Source: an uncultured Paenibacillaceae bacterium (GTDB lineage: Bacteria > Bacillota > Bacilli > Paenibacillales > K13). From it: DNA of 64,000 nt. The translations under genes and the position numbers were made by a program. The notes under the pieces are model-generated. The model saw only the letters and a list, made by a program, of their open reading frames with translations, was not told where the DNA came from and did no database searches. This document shows positions 1 through 8,520 of this stretch, piece by piece (positions within the stretch are counted from its first letter, which is position 1; every line of letters starts with the position of its first letter). The stretch lies in contig CAJXLT010000002.1 in the NCBI GenBank assembly GCA_913056365.1, positions 558,001 through 622,000 of the forward strand. The letters are read 5' to 3'.

Positions 1-1
1 T

Positions 2-970
2 CTGGATACTGGTGAGTCACACGAAGCTCCTACGGGAGAGAATCAAGGCTACGCCATGCTGACAACTATTCCAGATATAGACGTTCTCATCACCGGTCAT
101 CAGCACCGGCTGCTTGCAGGCGAATGGAACGGTACAGCGGTTATACAACCCGGTTCCTTCGGACAGGCAATTGGCAAGATCCGCCTCGATCTTCGCCGTT
201 CCAATATGGGCTGGATGCTCGAAGGGAAGCACGTAGAATTACTGCATGCGGATTGCGGTGCAGAAGCTGATATTGTTGCTCTCTGTTACGCTGATGAGCT
301 GCTAACACAAACATGGCTTGATCAGCCTCTCGGGACAACAGAAGGAGATATGCGTATTCGCGACCCGTTCCAAGCAAGGCTGGCGGAGCATCCGTTCATT
401 GAATTGCTCAATCGGGTGCAGATGGATGCTGCTGGAGTCGATATTTCATGCACTGCACTCATGCATAATGAAGCCCCAGGCTTCAGCGCACAAATTACGA
501 TGAGAGAAGTAATGGCTAATTATCCGTACGCCAATACGTTGAAGGTGTTGCGTCTATCTGGCGAAGACATCCGGCATGCATTAGAACGAAGTGCCGCTTA
601 TTTCGCGCTGGACGCTGCGGGCAGACCAACTATAGCCCGAACCTTCCTAACACCGAAGCCGCAGCATTACAATTATGATATGTGGGAAGGAATCGAATAC
701 GAGCTGGAATTATGCCGTCCCGTCGGCCAACGTGTCACCAAGCTTCAGAAGGACGGTGCCACTCTGCTTGCCGATGCCACTTATGATGTCGTTATGAATC
801 ATTATCGGGCTAGCGGCGGAGGGGGATTTGATTTCTTCCGGGGGAAACCAGTTATTCGCGAAATTCAGTCGGACATGACCGAACTTATTGCCGCTTACAT
901 AAGCAAGCATTCCGTTATCCGTTCAACCTGTAATCACAACTGGCGAGTGTGTATATCCGAGCACATCTAG
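2..970 (+). CDS. 5'-nucleotidase / cyclic-nucleotide phosphodiesterase family protein (5'-truncated by window edge)
   Basis: The frame is open from the first bases of the window, so the start lies upstream; an internal ATG at 56 is not the real start because the family signature begins before it. Residues just before that ATG and the following GHQH motif are the end of a calcineurin-like metallophosphoesterase domain, the last metal-binding block. The remaining roughly 250 residues match a 5'-nucleotidase C-terminal substrate domain (a YPYANTL...LSGEDI segment and a NHYRASGGGGF segment). Such proteins dephosphorylate nucleotides or UDP-sugars. No signal peptide can be judged because the N-terminus is missing. 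The next gene is a secreted protein on the same strand, 141 bp downstream, with a possible phosphate-starvation promoter. Confidence 0.85.
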   Translation: MDTGESHEAPTGENQGYAMLTTIPDIDVLITGHQHRLLAGEWNGTAVIQPGSFGQAIGKIRLDLRRSNMGWMLEGKHVELLHADCGAEADIVALCYADELLTQTWLDQPLGTTEGDMRIRDPFQARLAEHPFIELLNRVQMDAAGVDISCTALMHNEAPGFSAQITMREVMANYPYANTLKVLRLSGEDIRHALERSAAYFALDAAGRPTIARTFLTPKPQHYNYDMWEGIEYELELCRPVGQRVTKLQKDGATLLADATYDVVMNHYRASGGGGFDFFRGKPVIREIQSDMTELIAAYISKHSVIRSTCNHNWRVCISEHI

Positions 971-991
971 CACTTTAAGAAGTTACAAGTG

Positions 992-1056
992 TTCAAATCT
1001 GCTTAACAAGTTTCACATAATATCTTAACATCACGAAGGCCAAGCCTGTGCTAGAC
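992..1056 (+). promoter_or_regulatory. Possible Pho-box array and promoter for the secreted lamin-tail protein
   Basis: TTCAAA (992), TTAACA (1003), TTCACA (1012) and TTAACA (1025) form a run of TT(A/C)A(C/A)A boxes, three of them in exact 11-bp phase (992, 1003, 1025). This is the pattern of PhoP-binding direct repeats in Bacillus. A TAGACT at 1051-1056 could be the -10, about 20 bp after the last box. The gene that follows is a secreted protein and the preceding one a nucleotidase, which fits phosphate scavenging. The assignment is inference from the pattern. Confidence 0.4.
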
Positions 1057-1111
1057 TGAGGTTGGCCTCCTCCTGACGAGGCCACACACTTATGAAGGAG
1101 GAATCAAGATA

Positions 1112-3241
1112 ATGTACACATTTCAAAGTTTGGTAAGGTCGTTCGGTAAGCCATTCCTAGCAATTGTCATGACAATTGCCATGCTTGCCGCAGTAACTGG
1201 TGGACAGCCTGTTCATGCCGAAGGTCCCGCAGACCCTGCTCCAGTTCTGCAGCCAACCGTCCCCTCGAATGGCAAATCCGTTCTATTCGACAATGCGCAC
1301 GGGCAAACAGCAGGTGCAGCGGACTGGGTTATTGACGGCGCCTTCTCCGACTTCGCTGAAGCATTGGCAGCAGAAGGGTACACGGTAACAGAGCTGCGTA
1401 CACAATCACCACTAACGGTCCATGATCTGAACCAACATGATGTGTTTGTCATTCCCGAAGCGAACGTACCGTTCAAGACCTCCGAGCAAGCAGCCATGCT
1501 GAGCTACGTACAGAACGGCGGCAGCATCTTCTTCATCTCCGACCACTACAACGCAGATCGCAATAAGAACCGTTGGGACTCTTCCGAAGCGTTCAACGGT
1601 TACCGCCGCGGCGCGTGGCATGATCCTGCACAGGGGATGAGCCAGGAAGAACGAAATTCCGCCGCGATGCAAGACGTGTCAAGCTCCGATTGGCTTGGCG
1701 ATCACTTCGGCGTGCGGTTCCGTTACAATGCGATAGGGGATGTTACAGCGAATCAGATTGTTCCTTCTTCGCAGTCGTTCGGCATTACTGACGGCGTATC
1801 TGCTGTCGCCATGCATGCTGGGTCCACACTGGCAATTCTTGATCCGGAGATCGCTAAGGGAATTGTGTATGTGCCGACTACGAATGCAGCATGGAATCAC
1901 GCTGTCGACCAAGGTGTCTATGAAGGCGGCGGGATCGATGAAGGACCATACGCCGCTATCGCCAAGGTTGGCGCTGGCAAAGCCGCATTCATCGGTGACT
2001 CATCACCTGTAGAGGATATCACCCCTAAGTATGTCCGTGAAGAGACAGGTGGCAGCAAGCGCACCTATGACGGCTTCCACGAACAGGACGATGCCGTCCT
2101 GCTCGTTAACATCATCGACTGGTTGTCCGAACAAGAAAGCTATACGAAGCTGTCTAATGTTCCTGGCCTCCAGCTCGATTCGCCGACTACTTTGCTTCCT
2201 ATGGAGAATCCTGTAACCTCGACTGAACCGCAAGCCGAACCGTGGTCTGCTCCTGCGGCTGGCTACAAGTGGTGGGATGCTTGCACCTTCAAGCCAGGCT
2301 CTTACGGATATGATCCGACCTGCAGTAACGATGGCGATCCAGGCAGCGGTGAGACAACGAATGATTTGTTCATTTCCGAATATATAGAGGGTTCAAGCTA
2401 TAACAAAGCACTGGAAATCTACAACGGTACCGGACAATCTGTGAACTTGGCTGACTACACGATCACACAGTCCAACTCGACCGCGAGCATCACATTGAGC
2501 GGACAGCTAGCAGCTGGCGAAGTGTATGTTCTGGCACATTCCAGCGCAGCTCCTGCCATTCTCGCAGAAGCCGATCAAACCTCGGGCAATATCGTCTACA
2601 ACGGCAATGACACCGTTACCTTGCAGAAGAACGGCACTGCTGTCGACGTCGTCGGCATAGAGGGAACCGTCTTCGCACAGAATCAGACATTAGTGCGAAA
2701 GGAAACGGTTACGAGCGGCAGAACTACTTACGATACGAACGAATGGAACGTTCATCCGCAGAACACCTACACTTACTTAGGTTCACATACGGCAGCAGCA
2801 GTGAATGTTGTTCTGAACGAATCGTTCGAAAACGGAACGAAGGGCGCTTATGCGAACGGCACCGTGACATTAAATTCAGGCAGCTGGTCCTTCCATAATG
2901 CCTTGATCGGCAACTTGTCCAGTGATCGGAAGAACGGCTCGCAAGCTGCCCGTATACGTGCTGCCGGTGCAATCAGTATGAATTTCGATGTGAACAGCGC
3001 AACGAGCGTTGCATTGCAAGTCGCCAACTTCAATAATGACAACGGCGCAACCTGGAAGCTGCAAAAATCGACGAACGGCGGATCAACTTGGACAGATGTC
3101 ACTTCCGCCGCTGTCGCAACCACTACACTGACAGCGCACACGATTCCGGTAAGTGAGTCCTCCCCGGTGCGCTTCCGCATTCAAGTCGCCGGCATCTCCG
3201 GTGAGCGCTTGAACGTAGAGGATATCGAAATCTTGAACTAA
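1112..3241 (+). CDS. Secreted protein with lamin-tail domain and N-terminal GATase-like domain
   Basis: The start follows a GAAGGAGG ribosome site. Residues 1-36 are a Sec signal peptide (basic start, hydrophobic core, cut near VHAEG). Residues about 50-330 resemble a Rossmann/GATase-like domain (DUF4350-type: FDNAHG near the start, then an ISDHYNADRN segment). Residues about 416-530 are a lamin-tail domain (FISEYIEGSS...ALEIYNGTG). Residues about 565-709 are a beta-rich jelly-roll module. Lamin-tail domains are common in extracellular nucleases and phosphatases, but I see no nuclease catalytic motif, so the activity is open. A strong terminator follows directly. A role in nucleic-acid or phosphate scavenging is inferred from domain company, the upstream nucleotidase and possible Pho boxes. 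Confidence 0.8.
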   Translation: MYTFQSLVRSFGKPFLAIVMTIAMLAAVTGGQPVHAEGPADPAPVLQPTVPSNGKSVLFDNAHGQTAGAADWVIDGAFSDFAEALAAEGYTVTELRTQSPLTVHDLNQHDVFVIPEANVPFKTSEQAAMLSYVQNGGSIFFISDHYNADRNKNRWDSSEAFNGYRRGAWHDPAQGMSQEERNSAAMQDVSSSDWLGDHFGVRFRYNAIGDVTANQIVPSSQSFGITDGVSAVAMHAGSTLAILDPEIAKGIVYVPTTNAAWNHAVDQGVYEGGGIDEGPYAAIAKVGAGKAAFIGDSSPVEDITPKYVREETGGSKRTYDGFHEQDDAVLLVNIIDWLSEQESYTKLSNVPGLQLDSPTTLLPMENPVTSTEPQAEPWSAPAAGYKWWDACTFKPGSYGYDPTCSNDGDPGSGETTNDLFISEYIEGSSYNKALEIYNGTGQSVNLADYTITQSNSTASITLSGQLAAGEVYVLAHSSAAPAILAEADQTSGNIVYNGNDTVTLQKNGTAVDVVGIEGTVFAQNQTLVRKETVTSGRTTYDTNEWNVHPQNTYTYLGSHTAAAVNVVLNESFENGTKGAYANGTVTLNSGSWSFHNALIGNLSSDRKNGSQAARIRAAGAISMNFDVNSATSVALQVANFNNDNGATWKLQKSTNGGSTWTDVTSAAVATTTLTAHTIPVSESSPVRFRIQVAGISGERLNVEDIEILN

Positions 3242-3252
3242 GCCAAGCCACT

Positions 3253-3299
3253 AGGCTGTCCCGCAGGTCATCCACGACCCGGGACAGCCTCTCTTTTTC
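3253..3299 (+). terminator. Rho-independent terminator after the lamin-tail gene
   Basis: An 11-bp perfect stem (AGGCTGTCCCG at 3253-3263 pairing with 3280-3290) is followed by a CTCTTTTTCT tract, 10 bp past the stop codon. Confidence 0.9.
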
Positions 3300-3315
3300 T
3301 TTGCCAACGAATGAA

Positions 3316-3362
3316 AAAAAGCTGCCCGCAAGTCGATAGTACGACACGCGAAACAGCTTTTT
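3316..3362 (-). terminator. Terminator of the AraC gene, probably bidirectional
   Basis: AAAAAGCTG (3316-3324) pairs with CAGCTTTTT (3354-3362), with a further inner pairing of AGTCG with CGAC(A). A/T tracts on both sides let it act on either strand. It lies between the convergent lamin-tail and AraC genes. Confidence 0.75.
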
Positions 3363-3419
3363 CTCTGGACCGCAGTCCATTCATTTCATTACGTATTCAT
3401 CGGATTTATTTATATATGA

Positions 3420-4595
3420 TTATTTTCCCACAGAAGCCCGGTACTCGCTCGGGGAAACTCCGACCTTTTTCTTAAACAGTTGGCTGAAATATCGAGAATC
3501 CTGATAACCTACTCGCTCTGCAACTTCGTAGTTTTTCAAGTAAGAATTGCGCAACATATCCTTCGCCTTGTCAATCCGAATATCGGTTAGCTGTTCAATG
3601 AAGGTTTTGCCTGTATTCATCTTGAAGAGCAAGCTTAAGTATGTCGGTGTCATGTACACCTTCTGGGCTACGCTGCCAAGCGTCGCATTCTGACATTCCA
3701 TCTCCATGAAATATAGCGTCTTCTTAATAATGCTGCGGTGGCTTTCTTTTTCATTTTGCGAAATCACGTCTTTTAGCTCCTTTAGGTATTCGATTACATA
3801 CCGTTTAATCTCCTGCAAAGTTTCCATCTTCACAATCGACATTATTTCATAATGGAGGCTTGCATTCGCTTTTTCCGCATCTTCCAGCGCTCGTTTTTCC
3901 ATACCGACCAAAAGCCGAATTGTAAGTTCATATATATCTTTCACGTCTATAGGACCGTGCTGCAAAATGCGATGATAAAACTCATTAACCGCTCTTTCGA
4001 TTTCCGCGTCACTGTCCGCCGACCTCATGCGCTCGTACAGATCCTTCTCCTTCGTGACCGGATAATCTTGCAGCGGCTTCGTCTTGCCCAGCTCACTGAA
4101 GTGAATAACCTGTCCCGCACCCTTATAAAACTTCTTGTGCAACGCCTGAAGTGCTTGATTATAGGATTGATGAACATCTGACAGCTGACTGCACGGCTTG
4201 CCGACACCGATATTGACCGGATACGGAAATCTGTCGTTCAACATTCGCTGTATGTGATCAATGACATGCTTGGATGCCCACGAGAACAAGATGCCCGTAC
4301 GTCCTTCTTCGTCTGTGAAGACGACACTGCTGTCCTGCAGTTGATGCTGCAAATCCTCGCGAATCTTCTCTGATATTCTGCGCTTCTCAGAATCTCCCGT
4401 ATTCGAACCCGATGGCTCCAATACTGCAATCGCCGGGAAGGTATAGAATGGATTCAGATTGAACAAGGACAGCTTCTCCTGCAAATCCTCACCCTTGCTC
4501 GGCTTGTTGGATACTAGATCAATCAACACACGGTCTCTCATCCAATTCAGTACACATTCGTCTTGTAACAACAGCTTTTCAGCTTGCATCAGCAT
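3420..4595 (-). CDS. AraC-family regulator, YesN-like but lacking the receiver domain
   Basis: The last 90 or so residues are a two-helix-turn-helix AraC DNA-binding domain (LGSVAQKVYMTPTYLSLLF ... ERVGYQDSRYFSQLFKK). The central part resembles the linker of YesN-type response regulators (a VNIGVGKPC segment, then a helical block). The roughly 120-residue phospho-receiver domain that normally comes first is absent: translation begins near the linker, at an ATG preceded by AAAGGGG. It may therefore be a stand-alone regulator or a shortened response regulator. It lies 49 bp downstream of the GntR gene on the same strand and is probably co-transcribed with it. No histidine kinase is adjacent. 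Target genes are unknown. Confidence 0.8.
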   Translation of the reverse strand: MLMQAEKLLLQDECVLNWMRDRVLIDLVSNKPSKGEDLQEKLSLFNLNPFYTFPAIAVLEPSGSNTGDSEKRRISEKIREDLQHQLQDSSVVFTDEEGRTGILFSWASKHVIDHIQRMLNDRFPYPVNIGVGKPCSQLSDVHQSYNQALQALHKKFYKGAGQVIHFSELGKTKPLQDYPVTKEKDLYERMRSADSDAEIERAVNEFYHRILQHGPIDVKDIYELTIRLLVGMEKRALEDAEKANASLHYEIMSIVKMETLQEIKRYVIEYLKELKDVISQNEKESHRSIIKKTLYFMEMECQNATLGSVAQKVYMTPTYLSLLFKMNTGKTFIEQLTDIRIDKAKDMLRNSYLKNYEVAERVGYQDSRYFSQLFKKKVGVSPSEYRASVGK

Positions 4596-4644
4596 GCTAC
4601 ATTTCCCCTTTTATGAAAGCTTTCCTATTTCAAGACGCCATGCA

Positions 4645-5292
4645 TTAATCCAGATGAATCACTTTGTATGATTTCATGTGATCGATAAATTGCCTCTCCG
4701 CTTCCGCCGAATCACCGGACTTCAACACTTCAATCAACGGTCTGTGATAGGCAGCAAGCTTCTGCGTGGAGTAGTAGCGATTCGAAATCGCCATGAAACG
4801 CATGACCTTGGATCGCATATGGTTCCACAGCTCCAATATGGCGTGATTGTTGCAGCGCTTATAGAAGAAACCGTGAAATTCCATGTCTCGCTCCAATATC
4901 TTCAACATATCATCCTGGTGTGCCGCCTCGTCCATCTCATCGAGCAAAGTTTCCAGGTAACGAAAGTCATCCTTATCCAGATGAGGCATCGACTCCCGGA
5001 CTGCAAATCCTTCAATAATTTCACGTAGTACGAAGATATCTCTGATCTCTTTGGAAGTAATATTCGATACCACAGAGCCCTTATTAGGCTGGCCGACAAT
5101 TAAGCCTTCCTGCTTAAGCCGTTCCAGCGCTTCCCGAACGGGAGCTTGGCTAATTTGAAAACGACCTGCTATTTCCAAAACAATTAATCGCTCGCCGGGC
5201 TGTAAGTTGCCCTCAAGGATTTGTTTCTTCAACATGGTGTACACTTGCGCACTGATGGAATTGTTTCGGAAGGTAAGTTGGTTGCCAAGCAT
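4645..5292 (-). CDS. GntR-family (FadR/FCD type) transcriptional regulator
   Basis: About 215 residues. The N-terminal winged helix carries GERLIVLEIAGRFQISQAPVREALERL and the C-terminal half is a helical FCD ligand domain (DMEFHGFFYKRCNN), which usually binds a carboxylic acid through a metal. I chose the ATG at 5292 because GGAG sits 9 bases upstream; a TTG at 5340 and ATG at 5307 are in frame but have no ribosome site and would place a palindromic operator inside the coding region. Two matching palindromes in the promoter region suggest autoregulation. It probably also controls the AraC gene downstream. The effector is unknown. Confidence 0.88.
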   Translation of the reverse strand: MLGNQLTFRNNSISAQVYTMLKKQILEGNLQPGERLIVLEIAGRFQISQAPVREALERLKQEGLIVGQPNKGSVVSNITSKEIRDIFVLREIIEGFAVRESMPHLDKDDFRYLETLLDEMDEAAHQDDMLKILERDMEFHGFFYKRCNNHAILELWNHMRSKVMRFMAISNRYYSTQKLAAYHRPLIEVLKSGDSAEAERQFIDHMKSYKVIHLD

Positions 5293-5319
5293 GTGCTCAC
5301 TCTCCATCACATAATATCG

Positions 5320-5476
5320 ATTATCGATAATGTCTCCCAAATCGACAGAGACATTCTGAAAAAATTACGGAAAACAGATGAAGTCTTCCACCACTCTTTC
5401 TCATTCGATTCTCGATTACCGATTATCGATAATCTTGTCTTGTTTTCATTATAGTAGATTTCGATTCATTTGAAAA
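5320..5476 (-). promoter_or_regulatory. Promoter with two palindromic operators for the GntR-AraC pair
   Basis: On the minus strand TTTTCA (5471-5476) and TATAAT (5448-5453) are 17 bp apart. A perfect 14-bp palindrome GATTATCGATAATC lies at 5421-5434, just past the -10. A second copy, with a perfect 12-bp core ATTATCGATAAT, lies at 5320-5331 beside the start codon, 102 bp away centre to centre. The positions suit repression by the GntR protein, possibly with looping. Confidence 0.75.
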
Positions 5477-5580
5477 CTGGTTTGTGCAATTTTTTTGTCA
5501 AATACGTGTTTTGTTGTGCTGAATTATTCGTCACATGTGATGAAAACCACCTTGATTTCAAGGGAAAGCTCCGGTCATCC

Positions 5581-5610
5581 TTGACATTGATACAATTTGT
5601 ATCATACAGT
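5581..5610 (+). promoter_or_regulatory. Promoter with operator in the spacer, upstream of the XRE gene
   Basis: TTGACA at 5581-5586 and TACAGT at 5605-5610 are separated by 18 bp. The spacer contains the perfect inverted repeat TGATACAA-T-TTGTATCA (5588-5604), an ideal position for a repressor that blocks polymerase. The XRE gene begins about 100 bp downstream, so autoregulation is likely. Confidence 0.75.
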
Positions 5611-5711
5611 AGAAGCAAAACGATTGGATGAATCCGCTTTCCGCCTAATTCGAACAAGTAACCCGGCGGTACATTCATTGTCCACAGTTACTGCATCAAA
5701 GGAGGAAAATC

Positions 5712-5924
5712 ATGAACTTCGGCAAAAGCTTGTCGCAGCTTCGCAAAAAACATAAATATACCCAGAAGGAAATTTCCGAATACCTTGGTATTTCCCGTGC
5801 TGCTTGGTCCCACTACGAGAACAATAGACGCTTCCCCGATTATATGACCCTGCGAAGCATCGCCGACTTCTTCAAAGTAAAAATTGATGAATTAATGGGT
5901 TCAAGCGAGGAAGCGGATCGTTAA
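5712..5924 (+). CDS. Small XRE-family helix-turn-helix regulator
   Basis: A 70-residue protein that is almost only a Cro/C1-type DNA-binding domain: LRKKHKYTQKEISEYLGISR followed by AAWSHYENNRRFPDYMTL. The start has a strong AAAGGAGG site. There is no second domain and no phage gene nearby, so it is more likely a chromosomal repressor than prophage debris. The palindrome inside its own promoter is the best candidate operator. It converges on the chromate transporter gene with a 19-bp gap. Confidence 0.85.
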   Translation: MNFGKSLSQLRKKHKYTQKEISEYLGISRAAWSHYENNRRFPDYMTLRSIADFFKVKIDELMGSSEEADR

Positions 5925-5943
5925 ATCGGAACAACAATGAATG

Positions 5944-6486
5944 TCATCCGCGTAACAACAGTGCCCCAAGCGCCAATGACCCGATAACTCCCCATACTGC
6001 GTTGATGTGCAAATAATGGACGAGGATAAAAAAAGCACCCGCTATAAAAAACGGCAAAAACACAACGGGGCCCTCTGAGGATTTGAATGCGTACTTGGCA
6101 AAATCATAGGCTAACATAGCCAGCATGACGAATATAACCGGTTGAACACCTCGTATCATTCCCTTCACATATGGATTGTTGCTTAGCTTCAACATGACTC
6201 CAGCCAATGCCGCCATTAAGAGAGCCGTCGGCAGAACAACGGCTGCCAGCGCAACAGCTGCACCTGCCCAGCCACCGACCTTAAACCCAATATATGCTGC
6301 GAGTTTGGTGGCTATCGGGCCTGGCAACGCATTCCCGAAAGCAAGAGCCTGTCCGAATTGTTCAGAGGTCATCCAGCCGTATTTGTCCACGACTTGCGTC
6401 TCGTATAAAGGGATAATGGACGGACCGCCCCCGTAACCAAGTAAGGTTGCTGTGCAGAAAGACATAAACAATCTCCATAATTCCAT
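5944..6486 (-). CDS. Chromate transporter family protein (single-domain ChrA unit)
   Basis: 180 residues with about five or six membrane segments. It carries the family hallmarks: FCTATLLGYGGGPSIIPLYE near the start and FGNALPGPIATKLAAYIG in the middle. Short chromate transporters work as two antiparallel half-units, usually encoded side by side (ywrA/ywrB in B. subtilis). Here only one half is present in the neighbourhood. It may form a homodimer or pair with a subunit encoded elsewhere. The substrate may be chromate, sulfate or another anion. Confidence 0.85.
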   Translation of the reverse strand: MELWRLFMSFCTATLLGYGGGPSIIPLYETQVVDKYGWMTSEQFGQALAFGNALPGPIATKLAAYIGFKVGGWAGAAVALAAVVLPTALLMAALAGVMLKLSNNPYVKGMIRGVQPVIFVMLAMLAYDFAKYAFKSSEGPVVFLPFFIAGAFFILVHYLHINAVWGVIGSLALGALLLRG

Positions 6487-6579
6487 TCTCCCCTCACGCC
6501 CTTCCTCTTCTTAGCATCACCAGCTTTATAAGATTACCAGTGATCAGATATGTATGGTGCTGCCAGAGTGTATTGTACG

Positions 6580-7407
6580 CTATGGATAATCCGTTATCAA
6601 CCCATCGACCCCTGCACGAATGAGCCTTCTTGCTTCACCGGACCGGTGAACCGTCCATGGCATGACTAGTAGCCCATGGGCATGTGCTGCTTCCACGAAC
6701 GACTTATCCACCAACGATTTATGCGGGTTAATATAGTCCGCGTATCGAGCGACCGCTGCCCAATCCTCAGCCTGCATACGCTTCTGTTCAGGTCGAATCA
6801 ACACGCCTGTCGCAATACCAGGCAGCAATTCATGCATGTGACGCACCGCATTACGGTCGAAGGATTGAATAATGAGCGGATCCATATTCGATTCACTAAG
6901 TGTTGTAAGCCGTTCCTTGATTACTGCTGCGAGCTTCTCCTCCATCTTCGGGTACAGCGCTGGCTCCTTCAGCTCCACTAGTAAGCCAACTCGACCTAAG
7001 TAACGGTCAAGCACCTGTTCCAGCAGCGGAATCCGCTCACCTGCGAACGCTGCGCTGAAGGAACTGCCCGCATCCAATGTCCGGAGCTGCTGCGCTGTCT
7101 TGCTGCCCACATAGCCGACACCATTCGTAGTTCGTTCAAGCGTCCTATCATGTATCACGATCAGTTCACCATCTAGGCTCAACTGCACATCCAGCTCCAC
7201 ATAGTCGGCTTGCCTCTCTACTGCGAGGTCGAACGCTGCCAACGTATTCTCCGGCGCCGAACCCGATGCGCCACGATGGGCTATGATGCGTATGTCATTC
7301 GCTGCATTCGCACTTCGTGAATAATGGGGCCATCCTGCCCACACTAACAATATTCCAGCGAGCAGTATGACGATCAGGTTGAATGGAGTCGATCTTGGTT
7401 GCATCAT
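6580..7407 (-). CDS. Glycerophosphodiester phosphodiesterase, membrane-anchored
   Basis: Hydrolyses glycerophosphodiesters to glycerol-3-phosphate and an alcohol. After an N-terminal membrane segment (residues about 9-25, ending ...AGWPHY) comes the GDPD barrel: IIAHRGASGSAPENT holds the catalytic His and metal Glu, and VELDVQLSLDGELIVIHD holds the second catalytic His and metal ligands. The C-terminal GVDGLITDYP is also typical. The hydrophobic start places it outside the membrane. The ATG follows GGAGGG. It stands alone; no glycerol-phosphate transporter is adjacent. Confidence 0.92.
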   Translation of the reverse strand: MMQPRSTPFNLIVILLAGILLVWAGWPHYSRSANAANDIRIIAHRGASGSAPENTLAAFDLAVERQADYVELDVQLSLDGELIVIHDRTLERTTNGVGYVGSKTAQQLRTLDAGSSFSAAFAGERIPLLEQVLDRYLGRVGLLVELKEPALYPKMEEKLAAVIKERLTTLSESNMDPLIIQSFDRNAVRHMHELLPGIATGVLIRPEQKRMQAEDWAAVARYADYINPHKSLVDKSFVEAAHAHGLLVMPWTVHRSGEARRLIRAGVDGLITDYP

Positions 7408-7551
7408 TGAAACCCTCCGTTATGAGCATGTATACGATATTCTCTATAGTCATGTGGAGTGTTTGCCAAATAGCTGATTTTTATCAATCCTTGATCCGAC
7501 AATCATCAACAACTTAAGTATTTAGAGGGACGCGTCCTTCATGACTATGCA

Positions 7552-8487
7552 TTAACGGTTGTGCATCGTGCGTGCTCCCATCCATTCCAGCGTTTGTTGG
7601 ATCGCAGCACGATGTGACGTAATCTGAGCAGGGAAAGCATTAGCAAATTTGCTGTGATCCACTTGGAACGGCTCATTCAACATGTACATCAATTCCCCGA
7701 ATTCCCGCATAGTTGGAACGAACCATCCTAATATACGCAGCATAGCGCCATTCGCGATCCGATAGCGCGGACGCCTCCCAAGCTCTTCCCCGATCAGCTC
7801 TACTAGCTGCCGTGTCGTAACTGTCTCAGCGGCGGGAATGTGCCACACCTGACCAAGCGCGACATCCTCTTCGCTCAGCATGACTAAACCAGAAGCCAAA
7901 TCATCAATATAAATATGTGTATGAGGAAGATCAATATTGCCGATAAGCGCAACAGGCTTGCCATGCATGACCGCTCGGAACACCTGCTCGCCAAGTATTG
8001 CAAGCTTCACTTCGGGTCCATAGAAATCAGGAGCGCGGCCAATCACGCCGCGTACTCGCTCCTCCCGGTGTGCTTGCAACAACTGCTCGGCAACAGCCTT
8101 CCTAACCTTCGCCTTCCGGCCAACAGGTCGAAGTGATAAAGCCTCATGGTACTTGTTACCCACATGCGGACCATATGCATACAGATTATCACCATAAATG
8201 AGCTTGGCGTCCGCTGATGCCGCTCCGGCAATGATTCCGTTCATAATGCGCGGAAGGTGCTCATCCCATAGCGGATACGGCAAGCCAGTGCAGTTGTAGA
8301 CAACCTCTGCTCCTCTGCAGGCTTCCTTGCAAAAATCTACACTTTCCGCATTTCCCCGCAGCACTTCCACCTCTTGCGGTACATGTACGTCGGACTGCCT
8401 ATTCACCATTCTGACCGATTGACCTTTGCGCATTAGTTCCCTCATCACAGCCAGACCCATTGCACCTGTGCCGAATATGACGTGCAT
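7552..8487 (-). CDS. NAD(P)-dependent epimerase/dehydratase-like SDR protein
   Basis: The N-terminus has a nucleotide-binding loop (VIFGTGAMGLAVMRELMRKG), followed by an extended-SDR layout (IYGDNLYAYGP in place of the classical YxxxK, then IGRAPDFYGP and THIYIDDLASGL). The YxxxK catalytic pair is not obvious, so it may be an atypical, NmrA-like member acting as a redox sensor or weak dehydrogenase. The second in-frame ATG (8487) is preferred because GGAGGG lies 7 bases before it. The PadR gene ends 33 bp upstream on the same strand, so the two probably form an operon and PadR may regulate it. Confidence 0.85.
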   Translation of the reverse strand: MHVIFGTGAMGLAVMRELMRKGQSVRMVNRQSDVHVPQEVEVLRGNAESVDFCKEACRGAEVVYNCTGLPYPLWDEHLPRIMNGIIAGAASADAKLIYGDNLYAYGPHVGNKYHEALSLRPVGRKAKVRKAVAEQLLQAHREERVRGVIGRAPDFYGPEVKLAILGEQVFRAVMHGKPVALIGNIDLPHTHIYIDDLASGLVMLSEEDVALGQVWHIPAAETVTTRQLVELIGEELGRRPRYRIANGAMLRILGWFVPTMREFGELMYMLNEPFQVDHSKFANAFPAQITSHRAAIQQTLEWMGARTMHNR

Positions 8488-8520
8488 ACTCATCCCTCCC
8501 TCTTCCCTATTCGCTCAACC

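Noticed and set aside
1061-1086. GGCCTC...GAGGCC hairpin before the lamin-tail gene as a terminator
   Set aside because: No T tract follows; it is more likely part of the mRNA leader.
3852-4181. Plus-strand ORF of 109 codons inside the AraC gene
   Set aside because: It is antisense to a clear AraC/YesN-type protein, has no ribosome site and no recognisable sequence.
5531-5540. TCACATGTGA palindrome as a CRP-type site
   Set aside because: Only 10 bp, CRP-cAMP control is not expected in this group, and no promoter fits around it.
5712-5924. Prophage repressor
   Set aside because: No phage gene, integrase or attachment repeat lies near; the small XRE protein stands alone.
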